From assembly GCF_021223605.1 (NCBI RefSeq), contig NZ_CP075175.1, positions 1,964,001-2,028,000 of the forward strand: a stretch of 64,000 nucleotides of DNA, written 5' to 3'. The position numbers and the translations under genes are program-made. Shown piece after piece: positions 44,636-52,571 of the stretch. The notes under the pieces were generated by a model that was not told the origin of the DNA, did no database searches, and was given only the letters and a program-made list of their open reading frames with translations. Source of the stretch: Paenibacillus sp. 481 (lineage in GTDB: Bacteria > Bacillota > Bacilli > Paenibacillales > Paenibacillaceae). Within the stretch, counting starts at the first letter, position 1; every line of letters starts with the position of its first letter.

Positions 44636-45280
44636 GTGTTCAGAAGTCCGATATTTGTCCTTATTGCGAGCATCATCTGCCTTGTTGTCGGCCTCACGAT
44701 GAAGTCGAGTTACATCGAGATTTTCGCTTCTGTTACAGGCATCATTAATGTATGGCTGTTAGCGCGTGAGAGAGTGCTAAACTTCGCGTTCGGCATTATG
44801 GCCGTATCCGCCTTTATTTACATTTTCTATACGCAAGGACTTTATGCCATGGTCGTGTTAACAGCGGTTCAGCTCGTGCTGAACGTATACGGCTGGTATT
44901 ATTGGAAAACGAGCAGCGGTACGGAAGATGTACGTTCTACGGTTCGTTTAGATGCAAAAGGTTGGACGATCTACAGCATCATCATTGTCATGGCATGGCT
45001 TGCTTGGAGCTGGTATCAAATTCAATACTTAGGTTCCGAGTTCCCTTACTTGGACGCTCTGACAGCTGTTCTTGGATTAATAGCGCAATATATGCTTAGT
45101 AAAAAGATTTTGGAAACATGGCATTTATGGATTGTGTACAACATCGTTACGATCGTGGTGTTCCTGTCGACAGAATTGTACGTCATGATTATTTTGGCTG
45201 TTATTAACCTTGCACTTTGTGTCGACGGCTTGCTGGACTGGAAGCGCAATTATGACCGCAAACGTACAGCAAGTGCGTAA
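44636..45280 (+). CDS. pnuC: PnuC-family nicotinamide riboside transporter
   Basis: A 214-residue membrane protein with seven hydrophobic segments, the PnuC/SWEET-like topology. Motifs are ASVTGIINVWLLAR, LNFAFGIMAVSAFIYIFY and LNVYGWYYWKT, the last holding the conserved WxxW-like Trp/Tyr cluster. It imports nicotinamide riboside (or a related vitamin) by facilitated diffusion with trapping by phosphorylation. GTG start behind AAAGGGGAG. Thiamine and riboflavin transporters PnuT and PnuX are relatives; the NR assignment is the default, not proven. Confidence 0.85.
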   Translation: MFRSPIFVLIASIICLVVGLTMKSSYIEIFASVTGIINVWLLARERVLNFAFGIMAVSAFIYIFYTQGLYAMVVLTAVQLVLNVYGWYYWKTSSGTEDVRSTVRLDAKGWTIYSIIIVMAWLAWSWYQIQYLGSEFPYLDALTAVLGLIAQYMLSKKILETWHLWIVYNIVTIVVFLSTELYVMIILAVINLALCVDGLLDWKRNYDRKRTASA

Positions 45281-45330
45281 GCAACTACGCAAGCAACGGC
45301 GCTAACCAAAACCGAACATTTAACGACTAC

Positions 45331-45364
45331 AAGAGGAGCTTCATTAAGAAGCTTCTCTTTTTTA
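45331..45364 (+). terminator. Terminator of pnuC
   Basis: AAGAGGAGCTTC / GAAGCTTCTCTT stem followed by TTTTT. Confidence 0.9.
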
Positions 45365-45429
45365 TTCACAAACACATAAAAATATGGTAATTTAAACGGG
45401 TAATGAATATAAATCGGAAGGTGACGCCC

Positions 45430-46731
45430 ATGAAGCTTAACATGCCACCAGAAACATTACTCCGAGAAATAGGCAGTGTAATGAAACAGAAGCGACAAGA
45501 ATTGCAATTAAGCATAGTCGAGTTGGCAGAGCTTTCGGGTGTACATCAAGATATTGTATTACAACTAGAAGAAGGTTTAGGTACGGAGCTTGATCTAGCA
45601 ACCATTTTTCCCATTATGACAAGCTTGAAGCTGCCCCCTACCATGATCATTAGCATCTTTAATGACACGAAGCAGCAACCTGAACAGTGGTTTTCCCTAC
45701 TAATCGCAACGATCCCACTTCATGAGTATGAGTTAACGGCATCAATCGCCGCACAATTGCTAGAGTCCCCTAATCTGTATAACATTTTCAATGTGAAACG
45801 TTTATACGATATGATCACGACCACGTCATGGGACGACAGACTTCAATTGTGTTTATACGAGACCATTATTCAATACTGCACGACACATCACATCCGAATA
45901 TTTATCGCGAAGAGCCTGCTTCAGCAATATTTAATCAAATGTAAAGATGACACTCAACTAGATATAGCATTCGAGTTCGGCCAACAAGTGCTTGAGCACG
46001 TGAAGTCACTTTCTGCTCCAGAAAAGATATTATTATATGCCAAAATGAGCATACACGCTTTCAAGCGATTGCAATTTAATGACTGTATCGCTCTATGTTC
46101 ACACGTCATTAATAGCAAGGAAAAAAATGAGCTCCACCAAATGGAAGCTATTTATGCCGCATGCCGATCTTTTTACTTTTTAGGTAAATATAAATTCGCG
46201 AAACGATTCCTGCACATGTACAATACATCCTCTTCACCAGACGCCGAACAAAACAAGAACATCATGACCGCCATGCTATACGGCAAAACAGGACAAACCA
46301 AAACAGCCATAATCGAACTAGAAACTTGCTTAGCAACTACTTCACCGTCTAACTACGTCCATCTTGCAACGGAATTATTGGAATTATATTTGAAGCAAAA
46401 TGACCTCCAAGCCGCAGCCGATCTGATCCAAGATGAGGACCGCATTATGGAATACCCAATAAGCTCACCCCTACAAGATTATCGGACAGCACATTTTCAT
46501 AAACTTAAAGGTGACTTTTTTATACGCAAAAAAATGGCTCGCGAAGCTGTTCCCGCATACATCTACAGCTCGTTACATTATTCAAAAATAAATATGTACG
46601 GTAAAGTGTTCGAAATTGTGAACATGACGATGAAATACATGATAGAGTTTAAGTTGGTAGAGGACCCGAAGGAAAAAGCAAAGCAGCCGCCTCCGCCACC
46701 ACATATGTGTTTCCCTTCACCCGAATGGTAA
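45430..46731 (+). CDS. HTH-TPR regulator 1 (RRNPP/arbitrium-like) with a peptide-like C-terminus
   Basis: A 433-residue regulator. An XRE-type HTH is at residues 8-60 (MKQKRQELQLSIVELAELSG, followed by VHQDIVLQLEEGL), though its recognition helix is less canonical than in the two paralogues. An all-helical TPR-like domain (about 75-400) shares the LYDI.TT..(A/D)..LQL.L(Y/F)..I(I/T).Y spacing with the regulators at 47761 and 52568. The last residues are PPPPPHMCFPSPEW, absent from the paralogues but similar to the pro-peptide end VPGPEW at 52452. The ATG at 45430 has GGAAGGTGA in front. A signal-peptide receptor role is inferred from fold and context. Confidence 0.75.
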   Translation: MKLNMPPETLLREIGSVMKQKRQELQLSIVELAELSGVHQDIVLQLEEGLGTELDLATIFPIMTSLKLPPTMIISIFNDTKQQPEQWFSLLIATIPLHEYELTASIAAQLLESPNLYNIFNVKRLYDMITTTSWDDRLQLCLYETIIQYCTTHHIRIFIAKSLLQQYLIKCKDDTQLDIAFEFGQQVLEHVKSLSAPEKILLYAKMSIHAFKRLQFNDCIALCSHVINSKEKNELHQMEAIYAACRSFYFLGKYKFAKRFLHMYNTSSSPDAEQNKNIMTAMLYGKTGQTKTAIIELETCLATTSPSNYVHLATELLELYLKQNDLQAAADLIQDEDRIMEYPISSPLQDYRTAHFHKLKGDFFIRKKMAREAVPAYIYSSLHYSKINMYGKVFEIVNMTMKYMIEFKLVEDPKEKAKQPPPPPHMCFPSPEW

Positions 46732-46764
46732 AATGGATTCTGATACAACAGGAGGATTTTCAGC

Positions 46765-47454
46765 GTGGAGCCAATTATAGAACATCCTTGGAATTTAAGC
46801 GAAACCGACGCCATCAAGCTACAACAGCAATTAGCGACTAAAGTAAGTAAGATCGACCAACTGAATCATGTGCGATATGTGGCAGGTGTTGATGTCGCGT
46901 ACAGTGAACATTCTGATCGGCTTATTGCGGCCGTGGCGGTATTGGATGCAAGTACGCTTGAGCTTGTCGAGGCAGTTATAGCGGAAGATGTTGTCCAGTT
47001 CCCGTATATTCCAGGCTTGTTCTCATTTCGAGAATTGCCGCCGATCGTGAAAGCACTGAAAGGGCTAGCCACAGCACCTGATTTAATCGTGTGTGATGGA
47101 CAAGGGCTTGCCCATCCTAGAAGATTTGGGTTAGCAAGTCATTTGGGAGTCTTATTCGATGTGCCTACTATCGGATGTGGGAAAACAAAGTTACTCGGAG
47201 ATGCACAAGAGCCAGACGCTGCACGAGGTTCTGTTGCCCCTATGCTTGATCAGGATGAGGTTATTGGTCACGTACTGCGGACCCAGCACAACATTAAGCC
47301 GATTTATGTGTCCATCGGCCATCGTATTTCGGTACGTACGGCGTGCGATTGGATATTACAATTGACGCCGCATTATCGGCTGCCAGAGACAACGCGTCAG
47401 GCCGATCAGCTCGTCCGCAAGGCTTTAACGATTGCGAAGAACTCCGCCTTATAA
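46765..47454 (+). CDS. nfi: Endonuclease V (Nfi)
   Basis: Cuts DNA next to deoxyinosine and some other lesions. A 229-residue protein with the RNase H-like catalytic residues: Asp in VAGVDVAYS, Glu in LFSFRELPPI and Asp in IVCDGQGLAHPRRFGLASHLG. The wedge region FPYIPGLFSFRE is conserved. The GTG start lies eight bases after AGGAGG. It is 33 bp downstream of regulator 1 and may be co-transcribed; no functional link is evident. Confidence 0.93.
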   Translation: MEPIIEHPWNLSETDAIKLQQQLATKVSKIDQLNHVRYVAGVDVAYSEHSDRLIAAVAVLDASTLELVEAVIAEDVVQFPYIPGLFSFRELPPIVKALKGLATAPDLIVCDGQGLAHPRRFGLASHLGVLFDVPTIGCGKTKLLGDAQEPDAARGSVAPMLDQDEVIGHVLRTQHNIKPIYVSIGHRISVRTACDWILQLTPHYRLPETTRQADQLVRKALTIAKNSAL

Positions 47455-47462
47455 AAAGGATA

Positions 47463-47503
47463 AATAAGAACAGGGCGGCTGACGAATCTGCTCTGTTCTT
47501 ATT
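47463..47503 (+). terminator. Probable terminator of nfi
   Basis: 11-bp stem AATAAGAACAG / CTGTTCTTATT with an inner GC-rich stem; no long T run. Confidence 0.5.
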
Positions 47504-47620
47504 GGGACGGGCGTCGTTGAGCAGGCGTTGCTGGACGGACGTTATTGGGACAGACGTTGTTGGGACAGGCGTTGCTGGAATAAACGTTACTGGGCGAACG
47601 TTATTGGGCAGAGCGTTATG
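47504..47620 (+). repeat. Degenerate ~15-bp tandem repeat (GGACAGRCGTTRYTG), about 8 units
   Basis: Repeated GGACRGRCGTTRTTG-like units between nfi and regulator 2. Confidence 0.75.
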
Positions 47621-47760
47621 CACGAAATCGCAAACAAAAAAATGGTGAAAAAGTGCGTTCAGCATTATAATATCAATTTACAGAAAAGGTCTATGATGGT
47701 AATATAGTGTCAAAAGCTGTAACAAGCTGTAACCCATCAATTACTCGAAAGGGTGATGAG

Positions 47761-49065
47761 ATGAAGACCGTGTCGCTGCATTACACCACGATCGGCGACC
47801 TTATTCGACAACGAAGACAAGAAATAAAGCTCTCACTAAGGCGACTGTCACAATTGTCAGGCGTCGACAAAGCAGGCTTGTCCCGTATCGAAAACGGAGG
47901 AACAAAACGCCCCGAATTTCGAACGCTGCAAGCGTTAGCTGCCATTTTGCACATCCCGCATGAAGAACTGATTCACCATTACGTTCAGGTTGAAGACCGA
48001 CCCGACGTGCTACACGAATTAATGCTGGAAGCTATTCAAGCATCCGACCCTACCTCCATGATTAAGCTTGCCACCGGATTGTTACAATCTCCGCGCGAAG
48101 ACAGCTATGATCTTGTCGCACAATTGTACCAGACAGCGACGAGTGTAACAGATGTTCAGCTGCAACTGATGTTATACCAAATCATTACGGATTACTCGCG
48201 AAGCCACGGTATCCAACAATATTTTACTAGAGGACTTCTTCAACGATACTACATTGAGAAAAATGACCCCTGCAAGTATGAATCTGCCTACAAACTTGGC
48301 CAAGAAGTGGTCTATTACGCTGAATTTTTATGCCCACAAGATCGCGTAGAGCTTCACTACATATTGGGCGTCCAAGCCTACAATATGATGCTGTACGAGG
48401 ACGCTATCCAGTTATGCACTTACGTGCTCGAACAGCATCGAATCTCTCCCAGCATGAACATGTACGCTCGCTTGACCATTTGTGGCGCGTACTATGAGCT
48501 AGGCCTATATGCCGAAGGACAGCATTTGTTAAGCATGTCCAATCGCCCGCATACTACGGCAGCGTCCGAAGTTACTAACATTACAGCCGCGCTAATCAAC
48601 GGAAAGCTAGGGCATATAGAGGACGCTATCGAACAACTCTATACATGTTTAGATGACTGTCTGCAACAAGGCTCACACGCCAGTCTTCTTTATATCATTA
48701 CTGGATTAATGGAGTTGCTTTTAGCCAACAACGATACTAGCACCGCTTTGCAACTGCTAGCTTACGAAGACATCATTTTAAATCTGCCGATGAATACACC
48801 TCTGCAACAGTCAAAACGAGCCTATTATTTTAGGCTTAAAGGGGATCTATTTTGCCGAATCGAGCAATATGATGCTGCTTTTGACCATTTTTTTATTAGT
48901 GCGCTCGAATATGCCAAGATTCATCTCTTTAGCAAAGCCTTTCAAACGCTAGGCTTAATCACGAAAGTGCTATTAAAGGTTGAGCTTGTCTATAGCAAAG
49001 CAATCGTACGTAAAATTGACCTTATGTACGATATGTTATGCTGTCATATGAACGGCCGCAGTTAA
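47761..49065 (+). CDS. HTH-TPR regulator 2 (RRNPP/arbitrium-like)
   Basis: A 434-residue paralogue of the other two regulators. The canonical XRE HTH (IGDLIRQRRQEIKLSLRRLS, then GVDKAGLSRIENG) is at residues 9-45. The TPR-like region runs from about 80 to 425, with the shared LYQTATSV.DVQLQLMLYQII and YFTRGLLQRYYIEKND segments. Start ATG 47761 has AAAGGGTGATGAG; a GTG frame extension to 47707 has no site. I find no small exported ORF directly after it. The convergent secreted PepSY-like gene lies 91 bp beyond its stop. Confidence 0.78.
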   Translation: MKTVSLHYTTIGDLIRQRRQEIKLSLRRLSQLSGVDKAGLSRIENGGTKRPEFRTLQALAAILHIPHEELIHHYVQVEDRPDVLHELMLEAIQASDPTSMIKLATGLLQSPREDSYDLVAQLYQTATSVTDVQLQLMLYQIITDYSRSHGIQQYFTRGLLQRYYIEKNDPCKYESAYKLGQEVVYYAEFLCPQDRVELHYILGVQAYNMMLYEDAIQLCTYVLEQHRISPSMNMYARLTICGAYYELGLYAEGQHLLSMSNRPHTTAASEVTNITAALINGKLGHIEDAIEQLYTCLDDCLQQGSHASLLYIITGLMELLLANNDTSTALQLLAYEDIILNLPMNTPLQQSKRAYYFRLKGDLFCRIEQYDAAFDHFFISALEYAKIHLFSKAFQTLGLITKVLLKVELVYSKAIVRKIDLMYDMLCCHMNGRS

Positions 49066-49079
49066 CGCAACGATGAATA

Positions 49080-49112
49080 AGCGACACCTTGTCGGAATAC
49101 CGAGGTGTCGCT
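49080..49112. terminator. Probable bidirectional terminator
   Basis: AGCGACACCT..CGG / CCG..AGGTGTCGCT stem between convergent regulator 2 and the secreted gene; T runs are weak. Confidence 0.5.
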
Positions 49113-49156
49113 TCGCAAACCATGGATCATCTCATCACCTGACAAGGTTCTCTCCT

Positions 49157-50251
49157 TTATTTACTAGAGCTGTTATCAACGCTAAAAGAAATAAACTGCC
49201 CTTTGGCATCTACCATCCCCACAATATCAGGCTTCCCTTTTTTACTGAAAATGTAAAGTTCCAAATCCCCACTCACGACGTAGTCTTTGCTTATATCGAC
49301 TGCAAATATTTTTTTCACCATAGGAGCTGCCACTGCGATCGCCTTCTTGTTCGTATAATAACGCTTGGCAGACGGCTTCGGCGGCTGTTCTCCCGCTTTA
49401 TAATATACTGGCTTGCTATTTTTCACTATGTGCATAACTAGGCCTGACTTCGCATCAATCGCCACCTGAAATCCTGTCTTCTCGTCTTCAAGCGACCAGT
49501 AATTGTCCTCTTTGTCTATAATCCGCGAAGCTCCCGTAAAAGTTACCTTTTTGCCGATAAAGCTCTCACTCGCTTGCTGCGCAACCTTGAGCGTCTTGTA
49601 ATCTACCTGCCCAGCTTTGAATGTTACATTTACATTCGTTACTTTATTCGTGTTAACATCAACCGTAATATGCACATCATGCCCTGACAGATTGACACTC
49701 TGTCCTGATTCATCATGTAAGCGACTGGCCCTCTCGAACGTAAATGAGCGATTGCCATCTAGCTTGTTCAAATACTGCTTCGCGGCATCCAACACCTTTG
49801 CGCCAGCGTCTGCGACTTCGATTTCGATATGCAGGAAGAGGAGAGTCCCTTTTTGATCTAACGTAACGTTCGCTTCATCGTTTTTGGTGTAAAAATCAAT
49901 ATAGGGTCCGGTAACAACTGCTCTTTCTAGCTTCACATCCTTGCCTTTCCAGTATGGCTTAATCGCCTTAAGCGCTGCGTCTACGAACTTTTTATCCATC
50001 TCCGATATGTGTTTGTTCTTACTCACATAGTTATGTTTACCGCTCTCGTCGAAATAAATCTTCACCGTATCGGATGAAAATTCAGGAATAGTTATAATTT
50101 CATTGAAAGATATAGATTCGGGAAAATATATATCTTTGGTCGAAGATGTAGGTTCGGCATGTAACGGTGTTGCTGTGGCTAGTAGCCCGGTAATAGCAAG
50201 TAAAGCAGTAATGGATTTAAGCGACTTCGATTCCAGCTTATTTACATGCAT
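49157..50251 (-). CDS. Secreted PepSY-like protein, paralogue 1
   Basis: A 364-residue exported protein. A hydrophobic N-terminus (residues 10-31, SITALLAITGLLATATPLHA) looks like a signal peptide. The rest consists of repeating alpha/beta units of PepSY/YcdB character (VDAALKAIKPYWKGKDV, VLDAAKQYLNKLDGNRSFTF, VAQQASESFIGKKVTF), each a helix followed by strands such as VTNVNVTFKAG. The C-terminus VGMVDAKGQFISF corresponds to the KGEFYQF end of the paralogues at 51218 and 55498. Start at 50251: AAGGAGG lies eight bases upstream and inside the longer open frame. Function unknown. A leader hairpin with a T run lies just upstream. Confidence 0.72.
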   Translation of the reverse strand: MHVNKLESKSLKSITALLAITGLLATATPLHAEPTSSTKDIYFPESISFNEIITIPEFSSDTVKIYFDESGKHNYVSKNKHISEMDKKFVDAALKAIKPYWKGKDVKLERAVVTGPYIDFYTKNDEANVTLDQKGTLLFLHIEIEVADAGAKVLDAAKQYLNKLDGNRSFTFERASRLHDESGQSVNLSGHDVHITVDVNTNKVTNVNVTFKAGQVDYKTLKVAQQASESFIGKKVTFTGASRIIDKEDNYWSLEDEKTGFQVAIDAKSGLVMHIVKNSKPVYYKAGEQPPKPSAKRYYTNKKAIAVAAPMVKKIFAVDISKDYVVSGDLELYIFSKKGKPDIVGMVDAKGQFISFSVDNSSSK

Positions 50252-50276
50252 TGAAAGTGCCTCCTTAAGCTCATTC

Positions 50277-50325
50277 ATTTAAAAAAGGTGACTATTTCTT
50301 GATGCACTCATCAAGAAACGATCAC
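50277..50325 (-). terminator. Terminator-like hairpin in the leader of paralogue 1
   Basis: On the minus strand GGTGA..TTTCTTGATG / CATCAAGAAA..TCACC is followed by TTTTTT and lies just upstream of the AAGGAGG site of the gene starting at 50251. It may attenuate that gene, or end an upstream transcript. Confidence 0.65.
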
Positions 50326-50660
50326 CGTCTTCATCCTAATTAAGAGCGAATGTGCTGTGCCTTTATGACTACGACTATGAAACAACAACGCCTAGTATAA
50401 TTAACTTCGATATGATTATAGGACTTATAGGTAAATAAATCCATAATTAGTTTTGTAAGTTTATACTTTAAAAATATTAACTACCATTTTTAAATTTAAA
50501 ATCCTTTATTGTGTTTCATAAGGAAACAAATATTTTTAAGTAATTAATATAAAATTTTTCTATTTGGTCTGGATAAAAATCGATCGGCAGGCATTCGAGG
50601 CAAAAAAAGACCACAATGCCGTTAGAAAATGACTTCCACGCATTGTGGTCCGAACTATTT
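50326..50660. other. AT-rich gap upstream of paralogue 1
   Basis: Mostly A/T (50400-50570). Promoter-like TATAAT words occur on the minus strand near 50395 and 50415. A short hairpin ACCACAATGC / GCATTGTGGT (about 50610-50651) lies at the end of the pseudogene. Confidence 0.45.
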
Positions 50661-50849
50661 TTATTCGACGCGTTCTAACAACTCCACGTATTGCATGGCA
50701 ATGGTCAGTTCATAGAACTCACCTTTTGTATTAATACACGTATCCTTCTTTAATTCATATGTAAGCTGAGGATTATATTTCTTAAGCTGTGCCAATACCT
50801 TTTCCTTCAGTACGCTATCTATTTCGGCTAATGGAAAAGAGATATGCAC
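50661..50849 (-). pseudogene. Internally deleted copy of the secreted PepSY-like family
   Basis: A 62-codon frame. Its first half (EIDSVLKEKVLAQLKKYNPQ, then LTYELKK) matches the segment EVDPAIMENVLDQLKRYDSE with LEFEL of the paralogue at 51218. Its second half (INTKGEFYELTIAMQ) matches the extreme C-terminus (INDKGEFYQFWID). The middle ~200 residues and the signal peptide are missing. It has no good ribosome site. Best explained as a decayed duplicate. Confidence 0.65.
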
Positions 50850-50899
50850 TTTAATAAGTGCATATCTCTTCAGGCTGTCGAGAAAGCAAAGTTAGTTCT

Positions 50900-51083
50900 T
50901 AACGGTTGCCATAGTGGCTATATCGCCAAATTTATCTCGTTTTGATTTCTAACGGTTATAGGTGAGCTTACTTCTCCAATTTCATTCAAAATCCAGCTGT
51001 TTTCATCGTAATAAGCGCCATCATAACCGTTAAATGTTGAATGGGTTCATATTCGCTGAAATAACAACTGTGGCGACCGTTAG
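50900..51083. repeat. 184-bp dispersed palindromic element, copy B
   Basis: TAACGG boxes at offsets 0 and 50, AACCGTTA at 125, GACCGTTAG at 175. The shared TTTTCAT, AATAAGCGC, TATTCG and AATAAC blocks are at the same offsets as in copy A. By hand count about 64% identical to copy A, without gaps. Confidence 0.8.
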
Positions 51084-51217
51084 GAGCGGAGGCACAGTGA
51101 ATCAGCTGACTACCAACCGATAAATGCGAAGCTGCTTATGAGGAGTCCAATCCCTAATTTTTTGTACCATTTCATGCTACGCGTTCCCCCAAGATAAATA
51201 CAATTCAACCTAACCTG

Positions 51218-52198
51218 CTAATTAAAAATAGCTTCGCCCGTATCAATCCAAAACTGATAGAATTCACCTTTATCATTGATGTATCCACCTACTTCAGGAT
51301 GACTTATCGTAGGCTTACTACCTTTTTTAAAAGCATATGCATAAATAGGCTTTGGTACCGTGTAATCTTTTAAATCAATATTAAATAGTTTTTTAACGAG
51401 CGGTGTTGCTGTTTTTTTCACTTTAGCGCTTGTAAATGATGTGGAAGCAGAGCCTTTATCCTTTTCCTTCAAGTAGACAACGTATACCTTATGGGTTCTA
51501 CCATCCACTTTAACCCTATTTCCATTAGCAAACGTAATCGTAAAAAAGTCATAATTATATCGCTTAGCCGTATGACGCTCAACATGCTTGACCGCTCCTG
51601 ATTTCCCCTTCATATCCACTAAGGCTTTTTTTGCTACTTGTACTAATTTAGGATTTAGCTTAGAAATACGATAGTCTGTCTGAACCTCGATTAGATTCCC
51701 TGTCTTGTTATCCATAACAAGATGATTCGCATATGATTTTTTGTCATAAAAAATCCACTCATCTCGCTTATCTTCTACTTCCTTGAGGCGCGTAGCATGA
51801 CTGAGTTCAAATTCAAGCTCGCTATCATACCGTTTTAGCTGGTCAAGCACATTTTCCATTATCGCAGGATCAACTTCTTCACCCGTAAATGGGATATACG
51901 CCGAAATGAGCTGCTTACTCTTTTTATTTACTAACACTCTTGAAGATTCATCACTTAATTCAAATTCTATGATTTGAACCCCAAAATCGTTTTTATATTC
52001 AGAAACGGCTACAGGTTCTAGATTATGATTAGGTACTAACTCCTTTATGGTCTGATTAACAACGGAAATGATTTGTTTATCCACATTTGCAAGGCTGACT
52101 TCTTTTGTATATGCGGTTACTACAGTCGTAAAAGGCGAAACGGATAGAAGTAATGCGGCTACACTCAAGCCGATTAAACCTTTTTTGTACCATTTCAT
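51218..52198 (-). CDS. Secreted PepSY-like protein, paralogue 2
   Basis: A 326-residue exported protein. The signal peptide (MKWYKKGLIGLSVAALLLSV, then SPFTTVVTA) is followed by repeated helix-strand units (IISVVNQTIKELVPNHNLEP, VDPAIMENVLDQLKRYDSEL, LVQVAKKALVDMKGKSGAVK). The end GGYINDKGEFYQFWIDTGE is the family signature. The ATG at 52198 has AGGGGG ten bases upstream; the frame extends 13 codons further without a better site. The small palindrome GTATAC-N7-GTATAC (52236-52254) lies upstream. Directly downstream of the peptide/regulator 3 cassette on the same strand, but separated by a terminator. Function unknown. Confidence 0.72.
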   Translation of the reverse strand: MKWYKKGLIGLSVAALLLSVSPFTTVVTAYTKEVSLANVDKQIISVVNQTIKELVPNHNLEPVAVSEYKNDFGVQIIEFELSDESSRVLVNKKSKQLISAYIPFTGEEVDPAIMENVLDQLKRYDSELEFELSHATRLKEVEDKRDEWIFYDKKSYANHLVMDNKTGNLIEVQTDYRISKLNPKLVQVAKKALVDMKGKSGAVKHVERHTAKRYNYDFFTITFANGNRVKVDGRTHKVYVVYLKEKDKGSASTSFTSAKVKKTATPLVKKLFNIDLKDYTVPKPIYAYAFKKGSKPTISHPEVGGYINDKGEFYQFWIDTGEAIFN

Positions 52199-52235
52199 GA
52201 TGTGTTTACCCCCTAAAATGATTTCTCTGATGTAC

Positions 52236-52254
52236 ATTGGTATACATACATCGT
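52236..52254. promoter_or_regulatory. Small inverted repeat upstream of paralogue 2
   Basis: GTATAC-ATACATC-GTATAC, 40-55 bp before the start codon; possible operator. Confidence 0.35.
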
Positions 52255-52337
52255 ATACGCCGATCGGGCATCTTAGTTAAGTGTATAATCACTTGGTTAA
52301 TTAATCCACGGGGAAATATGGAGGTATTTCGACACTC

Positions 52338-52364
52338 AAAAAGGCCAGTCTGAAACTGACCTTT
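52338..52364 (-). terminator. Terminator of the regulator 3/pro-peptide operon
   Basis: On the minus strand AAAGGTCAGT / ACTGGCCTTT followed by a T run, about 90 bp after the pro-peptide stop. Confidence 0.85.
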
Positions 52365-52451
52365 ACGTGAGTTCTTCTTATAGTCGATGAGGCCAGCTAT
52401 TTCCCAAATCCTCATGTGGTTTACTTATGGTTACCTGCTCTAACAATTAAA

Positions 52452-52571
52452 TTACCATGGCTTCCATTCAGGGCCTGGCACACTCATTGGTGTAATAGCG
52501 GATGGGTCTATTACTGGTACCACAATAATTAATACCACTAAACAAATGAATCCGATTATCTTTGTTTTCAT
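52452..52571 (-). CDS. Exported 39-residue pro-peptide, putative quorum-sensing signal
   Basis: Short ORF whose ATG overlaps the TGA of regulator 3 (ATGA at 52571-52568), so it is translationally coupled. Residues 1-4 (MKTK) are basic. Residues 5-21 are strongly hydrophobic (IIGFICLVVLIIVVPVI), i.e. a secretion signal. The remaining 18 residues (DPSAITPMSVPGPEWKPW) would be the exported part, ending in a Pro/Trp-rich segment from which a short mature peptide could be cut. A terminator follows. The arrangement mirrors receptor-signal pairs of the RRNPP type (PlcR-PapR, Rap-Phr) and especially phage AimR-AimP and the Alo systems of Paenibacillus polymyxa. Signalling is inferred, not shown. Confidence 0.72.
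   Translation of the reverse strand: MKTKIIGFICLVVLIIVVPVIDPSAITPMSVPGPEWKPW

Noticed and set aside
49066-49156. Search for a signal-peptide gene after regulator 2
   Set aside because: Only 91 bp with a hairpin; the frame from 49073 is polar and lacks a hydrophobic leader.
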